From Bathynomus jamesi (Eukaryota; Arthropoda; Malacostraca; Isopoda; Cirolanidae), in NCBI GenBank assembly GCA_023014485.1, contig JAJOZX010003221.1:1-64000 (forward strand): a DNA stretch of 64,000 bases, read 5' to 3'. Of this stretch, positions 22,641 to 33,802 are shown in pieces; positions within the stretch are counted from its first letter, which is position 1; the number at the start of each line of letters is the position of its first letter. The position numbers were made by a program, and so were the translations under genes. A model generated the notes under the pieces. It did not search any database and was not told the DNA's origin. It saw only the letters and a list, made by a program, of their open reading frames with translations.

Positions 22641-25236
22641 TGCGAAAAATGCTCTGTATGAATCGGTCCACAATTAACCCACCCCTTATATCTCCAGTCT
22701 AACTATAGAGTAGATCAAGTCTAGCCTAGAGGGGTCAGCCTAGAGATTCCGGAAATGGTCCAGAGCGGGCAGATAAATTGAGGTCCACAGTAGGATTCCT
22801 CACCAAATTAGGTTAGGGCAATCTACCTTCACCTTTGTTAAGCTATGAGTTGATGCTGGGTCTTAGGCCACAATGTAGGCCTAACTTGTCTGACCCAGCT
22901 TAATTTAATGTGATTAAATTGCTGGGTTAAAAACGCAATTAGTCACTTACTGTTAGTTATTGGAGTCTCTGTTCTCCGGTTGTGTAATTGTCGAGAGCGT
23001 ACTTGCTGGTGGGGATCTTTTTCGTTGTCTGTTCTCGTCCCTCCTCCAGTTCCGTCCTTTCGCTCTGTCCCTCGTTTTCGTTCTCCTTTGTTCTCCTCTT
23101 CGCGGGGCTTTTTCCACCAGCGTTGTCTGGTTTTTTCCTCGGTTGGTTGAGCGGTAATGTATCTCTATTACCGAGCACGCTCTTCTCACACAGTATATAA
23201 ATACTAGTGTGGAGAATAACTCTGGTGAGCAACCAATTGGTTTCATCCACCCAGTTATTGACATAAAAGGAATTTAATAATTGTTAGATTAACTACCTAC
23301 CTACTCAGTGAACCATTTTCGTTACCTCCCAACTACCCACTCATCAGTTTTCCATAGGTGTCAAACCCAATTTATTAACTACATTTTGTGAAACAAATGT
23401 TTGTTGAGAACAACAGTCTATAAGACATCTCACTGGAGTGGTGCTACCCTCACTATTCACTAAGTCCAAAGTAATAGTTGGTAAAAGAATCTCAGTGTTT
23501 TTTGTTACGTTGTTTGAACAAACAGAATGTCCCATGAAAGTGGCATTTTCTTGATTACCTTTGTTTGGTGGAGGTATCTTTTGAGTTTGAGTACTATTGT
23601 TTGGACACTTTGGTGAATCACACATTGATGAGACATGTCGTAAACTTTTACAAAACTTACACTTGAATCTTAACCTAGATTTACAGTCTTTCTTATAATG
23701 TCCCTGGCCAGTACACTTTTTACACAGGTTCAACTGTTCACATCTTTTAGCTCTTTGGTTAAAGTCTGAATATTTGTCACACCCAGTACTACTGTGTTCA
23801 TTACTTGCACAAAATTTGCAATGTGGTGTGTAAGTTGAGGCAGCAGTTACATTAAAGTTCTGTAATGTAGGTGTTCGTGTATTACAGTTGGTCACATATG
23901 ATTCTACAGTATCAAGTTTTGTCTGTTTGGCTGCAGCTAGTTGGTCTCTGGGAACAGTCTTTGGTTTATCCATAGTCTGGGTCTTATTTTCTGTTGGAAA
24001 ATCTCTCAATTTGTAATTAGTTAGGATATTGGGGAAGTGTTTTCTTATATCTTCAAGATTAGGATAATTTTCTCCCGTCTTTAGAATTAAAATATCTTTA
24101 ACCCTCAAAGGAAGGCACCTAAGAACTATGCCTTGTATAATCCAAGATGAAGCTTTAATATCTATCTCATTGCTAACCAGTTGTCCTATAATAGCTTCTA
24201 ATTTTGTATAAAAAATTTCCATATCACTATGGTTATCTTTTATGGGTGCAAAATCAAAAATTTGTTGAGATAATTCATATACAATCTCATCTTTATTAAT
24301 GTAATTACGTTTTAAAAGATCAATAGCTACTTCATATGAATTCCCTACGGCTGGTAAATAGGCTATCAGGTTATAGGCTGGGCCTTTAGGAACTAGTTAA
24401 GTAACTAAACTTTTCAACAGTTGAAATATAAGGTTTATTACCTATTAAATTCTCAAATTTGTCATGAAAGATGGGAATTGTACCGTGTCCCCTTCAAATG
24501 TTGGTACTAGCAAAATGGGTAACTGAGCCCTCAATTCTTGTGACTCAGGATTTAGCATGCCACTTGAAATTTTGTTGAAGGTTAGCTCTACTTTGATTAA
24601 AATCAGAATTAGTTTTTTTTTGGTGTTAAGTCAGTCAAACGAGACCGTAGTCTCCTTATTTGCTGTTCAATTGAGATTACCTGATCATCATCATCAGCGT
24701 AAAGGTCTATCAATTGTTTCTTCAGCCATTTCGGATTCAACTAACTCTGAAATACTCTCATTATGGCTATTATTTCCTTCTTTTTAGTTTCCAATTTAAG
24801 AATTACACTCTCTAAATTTTCCTTACCTGGTTGTGTAATATTGTTAAAAGGTTTCACAGCCTTTGTAACAGCTCCCAACTTTGCCCCCTTTTCTTTTTTA
24901 ACTTTTTCAATTCCGCACTGTCCATGTCTAAGTCAAAATTGTTTAACTGGGGATCGTAATGAAATAGAGGACAAGAAGAAATTACCAGAGAGAGAGAGCA
25001 CAGACAAAACAGTCAAGTTTAAATTTGGTTTAATCCCCCAAGTACTTATGTGTCACTCAGGTCTAAGCTTATAAGAGAATGAGACTCCTTAAATGTAATG
25101 TTTCCTAGTTAGGCCCTAGGTTGTAGACCTAATTAGGCTTGATTAGGTTAGGCTTAGGCTAGCCATTTAGCCTAATTCTGCAATTTTTTTGTTAGTAAAG
25201 GTTAGGTTTGTAAATTCCCCACACACGGACCACCAA
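22641..25236 (-). repeat. Tandem LTR+gag unit 1
   Basis: First of three tandem units of about 2.6 kb (starts 22641, 25237, 27847; next LTR at 30455). Contains LTR copy 3 (22641-23354, which also serves as the 5' LTR of the inner element) and a gag-leader segment. LTR copies 3-5 are all followed by the same junction TCCATAGGTGTCAAACCC, so all units share one breakpoint. Confidence 0.88.
23355..24925 (-). pseudogene. BEL gag-pro segment, tandem unit 1
   Basis: It begins within the protease (QQTFVSQNVVNKLG) and runs back to the gag start at 24925. The zinc-knuckle half is open (24222-23344), with the same Asp-Cys-Cys protease motif, but small indels near 24385, 24465, 24560 and 24890 break the N-terminal half. 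It cannot encode a full gag. Confidence 0.88.
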
Positions 25237-27846
25237 TGCGAAAAATGCTCTGTATGAATCGTCCACAATTAACCCACCCCTTATATCTCCAGTCTAACTA
25301 TAGAGTAGATCAAGTCTAGACCTAGAGGGGTCAGCCTAGAGATTCCGGAATGGTCCAGAGGGGCAGATAAATTGAGGTCCACAGTAGGATTCTCACCAAT
25401 TAGGTTAGGGCAATCTACCTTCACCTTTGTTAAGCTTGAGTTGATGCTGGGTCTTAGGCCACAATGTAGGCCTAACTTGTCTGACCCAGCTTAATTTATG
25501 TGATTAAATTGCTTTGCTGGGTTTAAAACGCAATTAGTCACTTACTGTTAGTTATTTGGAGTCTCTGTTCTCCGGTTGTGTAATTGTCGAGAGCGTACTT
25601 GCTGGTGGGGATCTTTTTTCGTTGTCTGTTCTCGTCCCTCCTCCAGTTCCGTCCTTTCGCTCTGTCCCTCGTTTTCGTTCTCCTTTGTTCTCCTCTTCGC
25701 GGGGCTTTTTCCCCCAGCGTTGTCTGGTTTTTTCCTCGGTTGGTTTGAGCGCGGTAATGTATCTCTATTACCGAGCACGCTCTTCTCACACAGTATATAA
25801 TACTAGTGTGGAGAATAACTCTGGTGAGCAACCAATTGGTTTCATCCACCCAGTTATTGACATAAAGGAATTTAATAATTGTTAGATTACTACCTACCTA
25901 CTCAGTGAACCATTTTCGTTACCTCCCAACTACCCACTCATCAGTTTTTCCATAGGTGTCAAACCCAATTTATTAACTACATTTTGTGAAACAAATGTTT
26001 GTTGAGAACAACAGTCTATAAGACATCTCACTGGAGTGGTGCTACCCTCACTATTCACTAAGTCCAAAGTAATAGTTGGTAAAAGAATCTCAGTGTTTTT
26101 TGTTACGTTGTTTGAACAAACAGAATGTCCCATGAAAGTGGCATTTTCTTGATTACCTTTGTTTGGTGGAGGTATCTTTTGAGTTTGAGTACTATTGTTT
26201 GGACACTTTGGTGAATCACACATTGATGAGACATGTCGTAAACTTTTTACAAAACTTACACTTGAATCTTAACCTAGATTTACAGTCTTTCTTATAATGT
26301 CCCTGGCCAGTACACTTTTTACACAGGTTCAACTGTTCACATCTTTTAGCTCTTTGGTTAAAGTCTGAATATTTGTCACACCCAGTACTACTGTGTTCAT
26401 TACTTGCACAAAATTTGCAATGTGGTGTGTAAGTTGAGGCAGCAGTTACATTAAAGTTCTGTAATGTAGGTGTTCGTGTATTACAGTTGGTCACATATGA
26501 TTCTACAGTATCAAGTTTTGTCTGTTTGGCTGTAGCTAGTTGGTCTCTGGGAACAGTCTTTGGTTTATCCATAGTCTGGGTCTTATTTTGTGTTGGAAAA
26601 TCTCTCAATTTGTAATTAGTTAGGATATTGGGGAAGTGTTTTCTTATATCTTCAAGATTAGGATAATTTTCTCCCGTCTTTAGAATTAAAATATCTTTAA
26701 CCCTCAAAGGAAGGCACCTAAGAACTATGCCTTGTATAATCCAAGATGAAGCTTTAATATCTATCTCATTGCTAACCAGTTGTCCTATAATAGCTTCTAA
26801 TTTGTATTAAAATTTTCCATATCACTATGGTTATCTTTTATGGGTGCAAATTCAAAAATTTGTTGAGATAATTCATATACAATCTCATCTTTATTAATGT
26901 ATAATTACGTTTTAAGAGATCAATAGCTACTTCATATGAATTCCCTACGGCTGGTAAATAGGCTATCAGGTTATAGGCTGGGCCTTTAAGGAACTAGTTA
27001 AGTAACTAAACTTTCAACAGTTGAATATATAAGGTTTATTACCTATTAATTCTCAAATTTGTCAATGAAAGATGGGAATTGTACCGTGTCCCCTTCAAAT
27101 GTTGGTACTAGCAAATGGGTAACTGAGCCTCAATTCTTGTGACTCAGGAGTTAGCATGCCACTGAAATTTTGTGAAGGTTAGCTCTACTTTGATTAAAAT
27201 CAGAATTAGTTTTTTTTGGGTGTTAAGTCAGTCAAACGAGACCGTAGTCTCCTTATTTGCTGTTCAATTGAGATTACCTGATCATCATCATCAGCGTAAA
27301 GGTCTATCAATTGTTCTTCAGCCATTTCGGATTCAACTAACTCTGAAATACTCTCATTTAATGGCTATTATTTCCTTCTTTTTAGTTCCAATTTAAGAAA
27401 TTACACTCTCTAAATTTTCCTTACCTGGTTGTGTGTAATATTGTTAAAAGTGTTCACAGCCCTTTGTAACAGCTCCCAACTTTGCCCCCCCTTTTCTTTT
27501 TTAACTTTTTCAATTCCGCACTGTCCATGTCTAAGTCAAAATTGTTTAACTGGGGATCGTAATGAAATAGAGGACAAGAAGAAATTACCAGAGAAGAGAC
27601 AGCACAGACAAAAACAGTCAAGTTTAATTTGGTTAATCCCCCCAAGTACTTATGTGTCACTCAGGTCTAAGCTTATTATAAGAGAAGAGACTCTTAAATG
27701 TAAATGTTTCCTAGTTAGGTCCCTAGGTTGTAGACCTAATTAGGCTTGATTAGGTTAGGCTTAGGCTAGACCATTTAGCCTAATTCTGCAATTTTTTTGT
27801 TAAGTAAGGTTAGGGTTTGTAAATTCCCCACACAACGGACCACCAA
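25237..27846 (-). repeat. Tandem LTR+gag unit 2
   Basis: LTR copy 4 occupies 25237-25952, followed by gag and leader. Relative to the other units it has numerous one-base losses and gains in both LTR and gag (for example gaatcgtcc for gaatcggtcc), with few substitutions. Confidence 0.88.
25953..27528 (-). pseudogene. BEL gag-pro segment, tandem unit 2
   Basis: Open stretches 26223-25930 (protease with Asp-Cys-Cys) and 26707-26216 (zinc knuckles) are separated by a frameshift in the third knuckle (FKCKFCKKFTTC). Further indels occur around 26802, 26900, 27015-27050 and 27110-27175. Non-functional as it stands. Confidence 0.88.
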
Positions 27847-30454
27847 TGCGAAAAATGCTCTGTATGAATCGGTCCACAATTAACCCACCCCTTATATCTC
27901 CAGTCTAACTATAGAGTAGATCAAGTCTAGCCTAGAGGGGTCAGCCTAGAGATTCCGGAAATGGTCCAGAGCGGGCAGATAAATTGAGGTCCACCAGTGG
28001 ATTCCTCACCAAATTAGGTTAGGGCAATCTACCTTCACCTTTGTTAAGCTATGAGTTGATGCTGGGTCTTAGGCACAAATGTAGCCTAACTTGTCTGACC
28101 CAGCTTAATTTAATGTGATTAAATTGCTGGGTTATTAAAAACGCAATTAGTCACTTACTGTTAGTTATTGGAGTCTCTGTTCTCCGGTTGTGTAATTGTC
28201 GAGAGCGTACTTGCTGGTGGGGATCTTTTTCGTTGTCTTTCTCGTCCCTCCTCCAGTTCCGTCCTTTCGCTCTGTCCCTCGTTTTCGTTCTCCTTTGTTC
28301 TCCTCTTCGCGGGGCTTTTTCCACCAGCGTTGTCTGGTTTTTTCCTCGGTTGGTTGAGCGGTAATGTATCTCTATTACCGAGCACGCTCTTCTCACACAG
28401 TATATAAATACTAGTGTGGAGGAATAACTCTGGTGAGCAACCAATTGGTTTCATCCACCCAGTTATTGACATAAAAGGAATTTAATAATTGTTAGATTAA
28501 CTACTACCTACTCAGTGAACCATTTTCGTTACCTCCCAACTACCCACTCATCAGTTTTCCATAGGTGTCAAACCCAATTTATTAACTACATTTTGTGAAA
28601 CAAATGTTTGTTGAGAACAACAGTCTATAAGACATCTCACTGGAGTGGTGCTACCCTCACTATTCACTAAGTCCAAGTAATAGTTGGTAAAAGAATCTCA
28701 GTGTTTTTTGTTACGTTGTTTGAACAAACAGAATGTCCCATGAAAGTGGCATTTTCTTGATTACCTTTGTTTTGGTGGAGGTATCTTTGAGTTTGAGTAC
28801 TATTGTTTGGACACTTTGGTGAATCACACATTGATGAGACATGTCGTAAACTTTTACAAAACTTACACTTGAATCTTAACCTAGATTTACAGTCTTTCTT
28901 ATAATGTCCCTGGCCAGTACCTTTTTACACAGGTTCAACTGTTCACATCTTTTAGCTCTTGGTTTTAAAGTCTGAATATTTGTCACACCCAGTACTACTG
29001 TGTTCATTACTTGCACAAAAATTTGCAATGTGGTGTGTAAGTTGAGGCAGCAGTTACATTAAAGTTCTGTAATGTAGGTGTTCGTGTATTACAGTTGGTC
29101 ACATATGATTCTACAGTATCAAGTTTTGCTGTTTGGCTGCAGCTAGTTGGTCTCTGGGAACAGTCTTTGGTTTATCCATAGTCTGGGTCTTATTTTGTGT
29201 TGGAAAATCTCTCAATTTGTAATTAGTTAGGATATTGGGGAAGTGTTTTCTTATATCTTCAAGATTAGGATAATTTTCTCCCGTCTTTTAGAATTAAAAT
29301 ATCTTTAACCCTCAAAGGAAGGCACCTAAGAACTATGCTTGTATAATCCAAGATGAAGCTTTAATATCTATCTCATTGCTAACCAGTTGTCCTATAATAG
29401 CTTTCTAATTTTGTATAAAAATTTAAACGTATTTAAAAATTATTAACAAATAAAAAAAATGTTGAGATAATTCATATACAATCTCATCTTTATTAATGTA
29501 ATTACGTTTTAAAAGATCAATAGCTACTTCATATGAATTCCCTACGGCTGGTAAATAGGCTATCAGGTTATAGGCTGGGGCCTTTAAGGAAACTAGTTAA
29601 GTAGCTAAACTTTTCAACAGTTGAAATATAAGGTTTATTACCTATTAAACTCTCAAATTTGTCAATGAAAGATGGGAATTGTACGGTGTCCCCTTCAAAC
29701 GTTGGTACTAGCAAAATGGGTAACTGAGCCCTCAATTCTTGTGACTCAGGATTTAGCATGCCACTTAAATTTTGTTGAAGGTTAGCTCTACTTTGATTAA
29801 AATCAGAATTAGTTTTTTTTGGTGTTAAGTCAGTCAAACGAGACCGTAGTCTCCTTATTTGCTGTTCAATTGAGATTACCTGATCATCATTATCAGCGTA
29901 AAGGTCTATCAATTGTTCTTCAGCCATTTCGGATTCAACTAACTCTGAAATACTCTCATTAATGGCTATTATTTCTTTCTTTTTAGTTTCCAATTTAAGA
30001 ATTACACACTCTAAATCTTCCTTACCTGGTTGTGTAATATTGTTAAAAGTGTTCACAGCCTTTGTAACAGCTCCCAACTTTGCCCCCCTTTTCTTTTTTA
30101 ACTTTTTCAATTCCGCACTGTCCATGTCTAAGTCAAAATTGTTTAACTGGGGATCGTAATGAAATAGAGGACAAGAAGAAATTACCAGAGGAGAGAGAGC
30201 ACAGACAAAACAGTCAAGTTTAAATTTGGTTTAATCCCCCCCAAGTACTTATGTGTCACTCAGGTCTAAGCTTATAAGAGAATGAAACTCCTTAAATGTA
30301 AATGTTTCCTAGTTAGGCCCCCTAGGTTGTAGACCTAATTAGGCTTGATTAGGTTAGGCTTAGGCTTAGGCTTAGGCTAGACCATTTAGCCTAATTCTGC
30401 AATTTTTGTTAAGTAAGGTTAAGGTTTGTAAATTCCCCACACACGGACCACCAA
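27847..30454 (-). repeat. Tandem LTR+gag unit 3
   Basis: LTR copy 5 occupies 27847-28561, followed by gag and leader ending at LTR copy 6. The spacing of the four LTR starts (2596, 2610 and 2608 bp) supports amplification of a single unit. Confidence 0.88.
28562..30125 (-). pseudogene. BEL gag-pro segment, tandem unit 3, with a replaced stretch
   Basis: The N-terminal 185 codons are open (30125-29568). Around 29424-29461 a block present in the other copies (about 60 bp encoding the APIKDNHSDMENF region) is replaced by unrelated AT-rich sequence, and other indels break the knuckle region. This is not a simple point-mutation decay. Confidence 0.85.
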
Positions 30455-31173
30455 TGCGAAAAATGCTCTGTATGAATTGGTCCACAATTAACCCACCCCT
30501 TATTTCTCCAGTCTAACTATAGAGTAGATCAAATCTAGCCTAGAGGGGTCAGCCTTGAGATTCCGGAAATGGTCCAGAGCGGGCAGATAAATTGAGGTCC
30601 ACAGTAGGATTCATCACCAAACTAGGTTAGGGCAATCTACCTTTACCTTTGTTAAGCTATGAGTTGATGCTGGGTCTTAGGCCACAATGTAGGCCTAAGT
30701 TGTCTGACCCAGCTTAATTTAATGAATCTACCTAAACTGGGTTAAAAACACAATTAGTCACTTACTGCTAGTTATTAGAGAGTCTCTTTTCTCCTTGTAT
30801 AATTGTCGAGAGCGTACTTGCTGGTGGGGATCTTTCTTCGGTGTCTGTTCTCCTCCCTTCTCCAGTTGCGTCCTCTCGCCCCGTTCTTCGTTTTCGTTCT
30901 CCTTTGTTCTCCTCTACGCGGGGCTTTTTCCACCAGCGTTGTCTTGGTTTTTTTCCCCCGGTTGGTTGATCGGTAATGTATATCTATTACCGAGCACGCT
31001 CTTCTCACACAGTATATAAATACTAGTGTGGAGAATAACTCTGGTGAGCAACCAATTGGTTTCATCCACCCAGTTATTGACATAAAAGGAATTTAATAAT
31101 TGTTAGATTAACTACCTACCTACTCAATGAACCATTTTCGTTACCTCCCAACTACCCACTCATCAGTTTTCCA
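30455..31173 (-). repeat. BEL LTR copy 6 (5' LTR of the outer element)
   Basis: Pairs with copy 1 by subtype: same 'tgaatctacctaaactgggt' and 'gagagtctcttttctcc' variants. Followed directly by TACCAT, repeated left of copy 1. A primer-site-like sequence lies at 30435-30454. Confidence 0.9.
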
Positions 31174-31456
31174 TACCATATTGTTCACATACCTCTAATA
31201 ATACTCTCAGTCCATGAGGTAACAGAAGAAATAAGTCATCAGCAGACATTAAATGATTAATTTTTTTCTTTTCCAATGACAGCCAGTACGTGCAGTTTTT
31301 AGTTCATTGGTAAGGTCATCCATGTATATACAGAAAAGATAGGGTGATAATATACCTCCTTGCCTAACACCATTAGTCACCTTAAAACCTGGTGATACAG
31401 TGCTTTTCCATCTTACAAACATGGTCTACTCTGTATACCAGAATGCAAGTATCCTA
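31174..31456 (-). pseudogene. LINE reverse transcriptase, catalytic segment
   Basis: On the minus strand the segment reads YILRILAFWYT, stop, TMFVRWKSTV, NGVRQGGILSPYLFCIYMDDL and, further on, LMSADDLFLLLPHGL, with the catalytic Ala-Asp-Asp box. Its first residues, YIL, overlap the last residues of the fragment right of the Merlin element (GVPKYIL), because the target duplication is coding. One in-frame stop is present. It continues across the BEL insertion to 10221. Confidence 0.85.
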
Positions 31457-31698
31457 AGTATATAGGTCAATTTTTGATAGTCACCGGACAGTGTTTTTCT
31501 GATGAAAAATGTTTTTCTGGTGTGTTTTTAGGTGATTCGAATGATTTTGACCATCGTTTCTATAGCAAATTACTCGTTTTTGAGTTAGAGTGATTTTCGT
31601 TAGTTTTAACGAAAATATCACGACTAAACCTAACCAATCGTCAAGGGCGTACAGTTGACCAGTAATTATGTCGCAAATGACATGGCCTGAAGTTGAAA

Positions 31699-31888
31699 TA
31701 AAAAAATACATTTTTCTAGTGTATTTTGGTGTGCTCTTTTCAAATATAACCTTCATTTCTTGTGCAAATGAACAGAAATACGTGTTTGGGTCATGCAATG
31801 ACAACTATATTTCTATTCATTTGCACAAGAAATGAAGGTCATATTCGAACAAAGCACACCAAAATACACTTGAAAAATGTATTTTTGA
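31699..31888. repeat. Foldback element 3 (hairpin, about 190 bp)
   Basis: Arms share 'aaatacatttttctagtgta', 'tggtgtgctctttt' and 'ttcatttcttgtgcaaatga' with their complements, around a short loop near 31780-31800. The arm sequence is homologous to the hairpins at 493-1155 and 35418-35616. Confidence 0.85.
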
Positions 31889-32075
31889 CTACATTTTATG
31901 CAATAAAGCATAACCTAACATGTTCATGTTACGAGATCTCGTAAACGACGCATTACCACAAGAAACGTGCAAAACACCTCAAAATTAACCAGAAAAGTTT
32001 GCTCTCGTCATTTTCGTTTAAACTAACGAAAATATCACGACTTAACGTAACCAATCATCAAGGATGTACAGTTGA

Positions 32076-32182
32076 CCTAACCGGGCATTCAATTAACCTA
32101 ACCAGGCATTCAGTTGACCTAACCAGGCATTCAGTTGACCTAACCGAGCATTTAGTTGACCTAACCGGGTATTCAATTAACT
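32076..32182. repeat. CCTAACC minisatellite A, 21-bp units
   Basis: Five units of the form cctaaccgggcattcaatta (variants with agg/gag and cagttga) in direct order. The CCTAACC core matches the minisatellite of foldback 1. Confidence 0.8.
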
Positions 32183-32635
32183 CTTCTGATCTTTTCGTAT
32201 TGGGCACTCACTGTCACATTTCGGGCAAGTTAAGGATGAGAGAATAACGCCGTAATTGATAAAAACATCCAATGCTTTGTCTTCATCTTGGGCACATGAC
32301 GAATCAAGTTCTCAAAGTCGAAACCACACGAACGGCATGTCATAATTCTATCACAAACACTACCAAACTGAATCCAATTAGAAAAAAAAATAGCCAGAAC
32401 AGAAACCAACAAACTAATTAAGTCGCAGAGTAGCGAAAAAATAGCCCAAAATTATACTCGTCGGACCAAAAATGAGTGTATTTATATATATATTATTAGT
32501 ATCATAATTTTCACCATTAATATGCATTTGCACAAAAAATGAGTGACAAATTTGAATCAAGCGATTAAAACTACCTCATAAAAAATTATTTTGATTTACA
32601 GGTCCAGCCCATGTCATTTAAAACAGATTAACCCA

Positions 32636-32712
32636 ATTGACCTAACCGGACATTCAATTAACCTAACCGGGTATTTAGTTGACCTAACCGAGCATTCAAT
32701 GGACCTAACAGG
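32636..32712. repeat. CCTAACC minisatellite B
   Basis: Three to four units related to minisatellite A (gacctaaccggacattcaat and variants) next to the right arm of foldback 2. Confidence 0.75.
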
Positions 32713-32918
32713 TCAAAATCATTCGAATCACCTAAAAACACACCAAAAAAACATATTTTTCATCAGAAATTTTAGAATCAGATGACCAAAGAAGGCTTAC
32801 CTAACCTTATCGTAGCCACGTTTCCTAACCGGGGCTCCACGAAGTGGAAGGCTGAGGTTCGTCTGTTCGCTGATTCGCTGATTGGGGAGGATGCTTGGCG
32901 TAGGAAGTTTTGTAAATC

Positions 32919-33429
32919 TCGCCCCCTTCCGTATTTTGACTTGCCAAACTTCGACTCGTTATCTCTACTATAATTCCAGGGCCCCCGATAGGCTCCTGAT
33001 TGTCCATACAAAATATAGTCACCTCGGAACAGAAGCTTCACCAATTCACACTCGTCTGGCTAGATACAGTATATGAAGATTCTCAATTACTTCATTGTGG
33101 TGAAACTGCTTCCGTAGCCACGCGTTGATAAACAATAATAACTTCCACGGTTCAAAGTGGATCTTATCAAGGAATGAACCCTTGTAATCGCTCACTGCAA
33201 AGCCACAAGCACGGCGTTTTTTCGTTTTTGGAATCTTTACTTTGTGATCACAGTACCACTGATGGCGGTCTTCACGATAATTACAAGGGTTATTACACTT
33301 AGGACACACAACAGACTGTAGCAAAACACCGTGTTCCCGAAAAAAAGCAACTGTTTCACTGTTCTTTTGGTAGAATCGAGCTATAATTTCGTAGTAAGTG
33401 AGAGTGCAACCTCCACACACTGATGCCAT
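32919..33429 (-). pseudogene. Merlin/ISXO2-like transposase, N-terminal half
   Basis: Starts at MASVCGGCTL (33429). Residues about 35-65 are the zinc-ribbon (VVCPKCNNPCNYREDRHQWYC), followed by the conserved GSFLDKIHFEPWKLLLFINAW helix region. After a stop and frame changes near 33045 and 32980 the sequence IGGPGIIVEI and NESKFGKSKYGRGR is found, the first catalytic acidic motif of the Merlin/ISXO2 family (usual form V-E-I-D-E-S). The remaining catalytic residues are absent because foldback 2 occupies that space. Not active. Confidence 0.82.
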
Positions 33430-33802
33430 GGCTAAAGTGCGCTATTAAAATTCAAATCAAGCCCGGCACGAGGGTGGTTCAATTTTATTGGCTAAGACAA
33501 TGACGCCGTTTGTGATTGGTTAAATTAAAATCAGTGGCGCATGCGCAATTACATTCCCTTGAGAAACGCACAAACGAACGAACGAGAGAGTCCCAAAAGA
33601 CACAGAGAAGACGGTTTTGGACTTAGAAAAATTCTTGGATATATATCAATTTTATCTATGGATATCTCAATAATCAGTCGTCTGCTGAGGAAACTTATAG
33701 AAGAAAAGTTTCTTAGAATTGTCTAACTCTAAAGTATGGATTGCCAAGGAAAAAAAAATTAAAAAACGCTGTCCGGCGACTATCATAAATGACCAGTATA
33801 TA

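Larger units (their letters stand above)
15160..23354 (-). mobile_element. Inner BEL/Pao retrotransposon with complete gag-pro
   Basis: It has LTRs at 15160-15869 and 22641-23354 and is inserted into the protease of the outer BEL element: GGTGT precedes its left end (15155-15159) and follows its right end (23356-23360), a 5-bp target duplication as usual for BEL/Pao. Order on the minus strand is LTR, primer site, leader, gag-pro, TGA, pol, LTR. A hAT MITE interrupts the start of pol (19642-20321). The gag-pro frame is open but pol has many single-base indels. Confidence 0.87.
10222..31173 (-). mobile_element. BEL/Pao retrotransposon complex (outer element)
   Basis: The outer element is bounded by two LTRs of the same subtype (10222-10940 and 30455-31173) and by a direct repeat TACCAT (4-6 bp depending on where the LTR end is placed). 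Inside are its own pol/pro region (10941-15159), then a second BEL copy (15160-23354) inserted at a GGTGT site in the protease sequence, and then gag plus leader present as three tandem 2.6-kb LTR+gag units. All coding is minus strand. The whole block sits inside the LINE reverse transcriptase gene, whose reading VCEQYG/IEND is split across it. Confidence 0.85.
31497..32768. repeat. Foldback element 2 (composite) inside Merlin
   Basis: Inverted arms at 31497-31552 and 32711-32768, with 'ttctgatgaaaaat' at one end and its complement at the other, and the gattcgaatgattttgacc phrase inside. The loop contains a second, smaller hairpin and two CCTAACC minisatellites, plus AT-rich DNA. A 60-codon ORF at 32230-32412 contains CRSCGFDF and ENLIRHVPKMK, which I do not recognise. 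Confidence 0.8.
31465..33794 (-). mobile_element. Merlin-type DNA transposon inserted in the LINE
   Basis: Inverted ends are visible as GGTCAATTTTTGATAGTC from 31465 and its near complement ending at 33794, continuing inward as CCGGACAG. The 8-bp direct repeat AGTATATA flanks both sides (31457-31464, 33795-33802); Merlin elements are known for 8-9 bp duplications. Removing the element joins the LINE codons GVPKYIL. It carries the 5' half of an ISXO2/IS1016-like transposase; the rest was replaced by a foldback element at 31497-32768. Confidence 0.88.

Noticed and set aside
32076..32712. CRISPR or telomere array from CCTAACC units
   Set aside because: Short direct units without spacers inside a foldback; not at a chromosome end as far as can be seen.
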